Below are positions 5,844-7,620 of a stretch of DNA of 7,620 nucleotides, piece after piece. The notes under the pieces were generated by a model. That model made no database searches. It worked only from the letters and a program-made list of their open reading frames with translations, and was not told the DNA's origin. Source of the DNA: an uncultured Fimbriimonadales bacterium. Its GTDB lineage: Bacteria > Armatimonadota > Fimbriimonadia > Fimbriimonadales > GBS-DC. The position numbers were made by a program, and so were the translations under genes. The DNA is taken from the NCBI GenBank assembly GCA_937934465.1, contig CALGZO010000312.1, positions 1 to 7,620 on the forward strand, written 5' to 3'. Positions within the stretch are counted from its first letter, which is position 1. Every line of letters begins with the position of its first letter.

Positions 5844-5856
5844 TAAGGTATCCTTA
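5844..5856 (+). promoter_or_regulatory. Palindrome covering the ribosome binding site of the acyl-CoA dehydrogenase
   Basis: TAAGGTATCCTTA is a perfect inverted repeat (5-bp arms, 3-base centre) in the 18-nt gap between the DUF2752 and acyl-CoA dehydrogenase genes. Its left arm contains the only Shine-Dalgarno-like bases (AAGG) for the ATG at 5861. It could be an operator half-site pair or a weak hairpin hiding the site, or chance. Confidence 0.25.
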
Positions 5857-5860
5857 TGTT

Positions 5861-7465
5861 ATGGAAGCGACGATGCGCCATACAGGGGCGTTCTTGATGG
5901 AGACGCCCCCCACGATGTTCACGCCAGAGCAGTTCGACGCTGAATCGCGCCAGATGGCAGACGCTGTAGAGCGGTTCGTCCGCGAGCAGGTGAACCCGTA
6001 TGTGAAGCGTCTGGAACACGGCGAGCCTGCGCAGATGCGCGAACTCCTCATCGACGCCGCGATGTTGGGATTGCTCGGCATCGATGTGCCCGCCGAGTTT
6101 GGCGGGCTGGGCTTACCCAAGACCACCTCCGCGCTGATTACTGAGAAGACCGCCCTGCAACCCTCCTTCGCCGTCTCGCACGCGGTGCATACCAGCGTGG
6201 GCAGTATGCCTTTACTGCTGTTCGGCACGGAGACACAACAACGCCGCTATCTGCCCAAGCTCACCACAGGCGAGTATATCGGCGCGTACGCCCTCACAGA
6301 GCCAGAGTCAGGCTCTGACGCGCTCTCTGCACGCACCCGCGCCGAGCGACATGACGAAGCCTACCTCATCACAGGCAATAAAATCTGGATTACCAACGCC
6401 AGCTTCGCCGACCTGTTCGTGACCTTCGCCCAAGTGGACGGCGAGCGGTTCACAGCGTTCTTGGTGGAGCGCGGACCGGGCTTGCTGGTGGAGCGCGAAG
6501 AGCATAAGATGGGACTGCACGGCTCCTCGACTTGCCGTGTGGTGTTTGACAAGGTGCGTGTGCCCGCTGAGAACCGTCTGGGCGCGGAGGGCGAGGGCGC
6601 GCATGTCGCGCTCTATACCCTGAACTTGGGGCGGTTCAAGATTGGCGCGGCGGCGTTAGGGGTCGCCAAAGAGGCGTGGCGCATCGGCTACGAGTACGCC
6701 GCCGAGCGCAGGCAGTTCGGGCGCGCGATTATCGAGTATCCACTGGTATGGCGCAAGTTGGCGTGGGGCGCGACGCTAATCTACGCCGTCGAGAGCGCGC
6801 TCTATCGGCTTGCCGACGATTTGGAGCGTGCGTTCCACGCAGAGGGCGCATCGCGTCAGGCAGTGTGGCAAGAGGCGGCGGCGCACTACGCCGCCGAGTG
6901 CGCCCTGCTCAAAGTCGCTGCCACCGAAGCCCTGCACCAAGTGGTCGACGACGCCCTGCAAATCCACGGCGGCTACGGCTACAGCGAGGAGTATCCTATC
7001 GCCGCGCTCTACCGAGATACGCGCGTGAACCGTATCTACGAGGGTACCAACGAGATTAACCGCCTGAACTTGGTGGAGCGTCTCACCTACGCGCGGCGCA
7101 AGGGGCTGTGGACGCCCATAAGCATGCAGACAGGCGAGACCGACACAGTGGAGGGAACGATCGGGGCGTTGCGACGCCTCAGTGCAACCGCGCTGGACGC
7201 CCTGCAATCACACGCCGAGCCGCCCCAACTGCTGGTGGAACCGCTCGCCGACGCGCTGGTTGCACTCTACCTGCTCGACTCGGCGCACGCGCGAGCGCAG
7301 CTCACGCAAAGCGCAGCCCATCAAGCGATGACCGCGCTCTATTGTGAGCAAGTACGCCGTCAACTGCTGGGCTGGTCGGCAGATTTGCACGCACAGATAA
7401 CTGTGCCTGCCCAGCCACTCGCGCCGCTCTACGAGGCGGTGTGGCAAACAGTGCGGCGAGGCTAA
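5861..7465 (+). CDS. Acyl-CoA dehydrogenase, FadE/YusJ type
   Basis: This is an FAD-dependent acyl-CoA dehydrogenase catalysing the first oxidation step of fatty-acid beta-oxidation, passing electrons to electron-transfer flavoprotein. It has 534 residues. The N-terminus GAFLMETPPTMFTPEQF (9-25) matches the start of Bacillus FadE (YusJ) and its VLCAD-like relatives. Then come the helical domain (GLLGIDVPAEFGGLGLP, 70-86), the flavin/substrate motifs AYALTEPESGSDAL (142-155) and KIWITNA (174-180), RRQFGRAI (283-290), QIHGGYGYSEEYP (367 on) and RIYEGTNEI, with E394 the expected catalytic base. Residues about 410-534 form the extra C-terminal helical region of this subgroup, somewhat shorter than in Bacillus (near 594 residues in all). 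The start must precede GAFL, so the ATG at 5861 or 5873 is right and the ATG at 5897 is too late. Substrate chain length cannot be judged. It follows the DUF2752 gene by 18 nt and may share its transcript. Confidence 0.93.
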   Translation: MEATMRHTGAFLMETPPTMFTPEQFDAESRQMADAVERFVREQVNPYVKRLEHGEPAQMRELLIDAAMLGLLGIDVPAEFGGLGLPKTTSALITEKTALQPSFAVSHAVHTSVGSMPLLLFGTETQQRRYLPKLTTGEYIGAYALTEPESGSDALSARTRAERHDEAYLITGNKIWITNASFADLFVTFAQVDGERFTAFLVERGPGLLVEREEHKMGLHGSSTCRVVFDKVRVPAENRLGAEGEGAHVALYTLNLGRFKIGAAALGVAKEAWRIGYEYAAERRQFGRAIIEYPLVWRKLAWGATLIYAVESALYRLADDLERAFHAEGASRQAVWQEAAAHYAAECALLKVAATEALHQVVDDALQIHGGYGYSEEYPIAALYRDTRVNRIYEGTNEINRLNLVERLTYARRKGLWTPISMQTGETDTVEGTIGALRRLSATALDALQSHAEPPQLLVEPLADALVALYLLDSAHARAQLTQSAAHQAMTALYCEQVRRQLLGWSADLHAQITVPAQPLAPLYEAVWQTVRRG

Positions 7466-7466
7466 G

Positions 7467-7486
7467 CAAGAGTGGAGCTGCTCTTG
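7467..7486 (+). terminator. Hairpin directly after the acyl-CoA dehydrogenase gene
   Basis: CAAGAG (7467-7472) and CTCTTG (7481-7486) form a 6-bp inverted repeat two bases after the stop codon. A second, overlapping pair, GAGCT (7475-7479) with AGCTC (7487-7491), would compete with it. No T-run follows, so a termination role is only suggested by position. Confidence 0.25.
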
Positions 7487-7506
7487 AGCTCACAGGTCGC
7501 CGATCG

Positions 7507-7605
7507 GGTGCGACGCCTTTCGTGGCGTCGTGCAGGCAAGGTGCGACGCCATTCTTGGTGTCGTGTAGGTAAAGTGCACTGCCATTCCTGGCGTCGCAAC
7601 GACAC
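7507..7605 (+). repeat. Three tandem 33-bp palindromic repeat units
   Basis: Three units of exactly 33 bp follow one another (7507-7539, 7540-7572, 7573-7605). Units 1 and 2 agree at 28 of 33 positions, while unit 3 matches mainly over its first 24. Each has 7-base arms around a 6-base loop. The arms are CGACGCC/GGCGTCG in unit 1 (7511-7517, 7524-7530, perfect) and CGACGCC/GGTGTCG in unit 2 (7544-7550, 7557-7563, one G-U pair). Unit 3 is decayed (7577-7583, 7590-7596). There are no unique spacers, so this is not a CRISPR array. The array ends close to the window edge and may continue or recur beyond it. Confidence 0.8.
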
Positions 7606-7620
7606 CCCAACCCCGTAGCG

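Noticed and set aside
5897..7465. Later ATG start for the acyl-CoA dehydrogenase
   Set aside because: It would remove the GAFL segment that matches the family N-terminus, so the start lies upstream at 5861 or 5873.
7507..7605. CRISPR array
   Set aside because: The units adjoin directly with no unique spacers, they diverge from one another, and no cas gene is present.
7302..7610. Reverse-strand open frame through the terminal repeats and the end of the acyl-CoA dehydrogenase gene
   Set aside because: About half is antisense to conserved coding sequence and the rest is the 33-bp repeat, open only because the unit length is a multiple of three.
1..7620. tRNA, rRNA, transposase or integrase genes
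   Set aside because: I saw no sequence or open frame resembling any of these. Non-coding gaps are short and hold only the hairpins and repeats listed.

Overview
The window is GC-rich (by eye about 60%) and densely coded, with every supported gene on the + strand. The chemotaxis genes have close-packed overlaps and strong Shine-Dalgarno sites. The gene content suggests a free-living, motile (or at least chemosensory) bacterium with two membranes that carries cytochrome c and beta-oxidation genes. The CheC/CheD/CheX set, the small YjbH-like barrel and the sequence style remind me of Armatimonadota or a neighbouring deep lineage. That placement is an impression and no marker gene here tests it.

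Positions 1-3665 hold the end of a chemotaxis operon in the order cheC (5' end outside the window), cheD, cheB, cheR, cheY, cheX. Together they encode most of the adaptation and signal-termination machinery: CheR methylates receptors, CheB demethylates or deamidates them, CheD deamidates them and pairs with CheC, CheY carries the phosphoryl signal, and CheC and CheX are CheY-P phosphatases. CheA, CheW and receptors are not in the window and may lie upstream. Each Shine-Dalgarno site overlaps the preceding stop codon or lies inside the preceding gene, so the genes are probably translationally coupled.

Positions 3666-3798 are a non-coding gap with a strong GC hairpin (likely the end of the che operon) and a block just before the next gene that lacks a Shine-Dalgarno site. 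Positions 3799-5842 hold three overlapping genes: a membrane-anchored or exported pentaheme c-type cytochrome, a small secreted beta-rich protein resembling YjbH-type outer-membrane barrels, and a three-helix DUF2752 membrane protein. This is the least explained part of the window and the best candidate for an undescribed functional unit, possibly envelope electron transfer.

Positions 5861-7465 encode a FadE/YusJ-type acyl-CoA dehydrogenase for fatty-acid beta-oxidation. Positions 7466-7620 are non-coding, with a hairpin right after the stop codon and three tandem 33-bp palindromic repeat units that may continue past the window edge.
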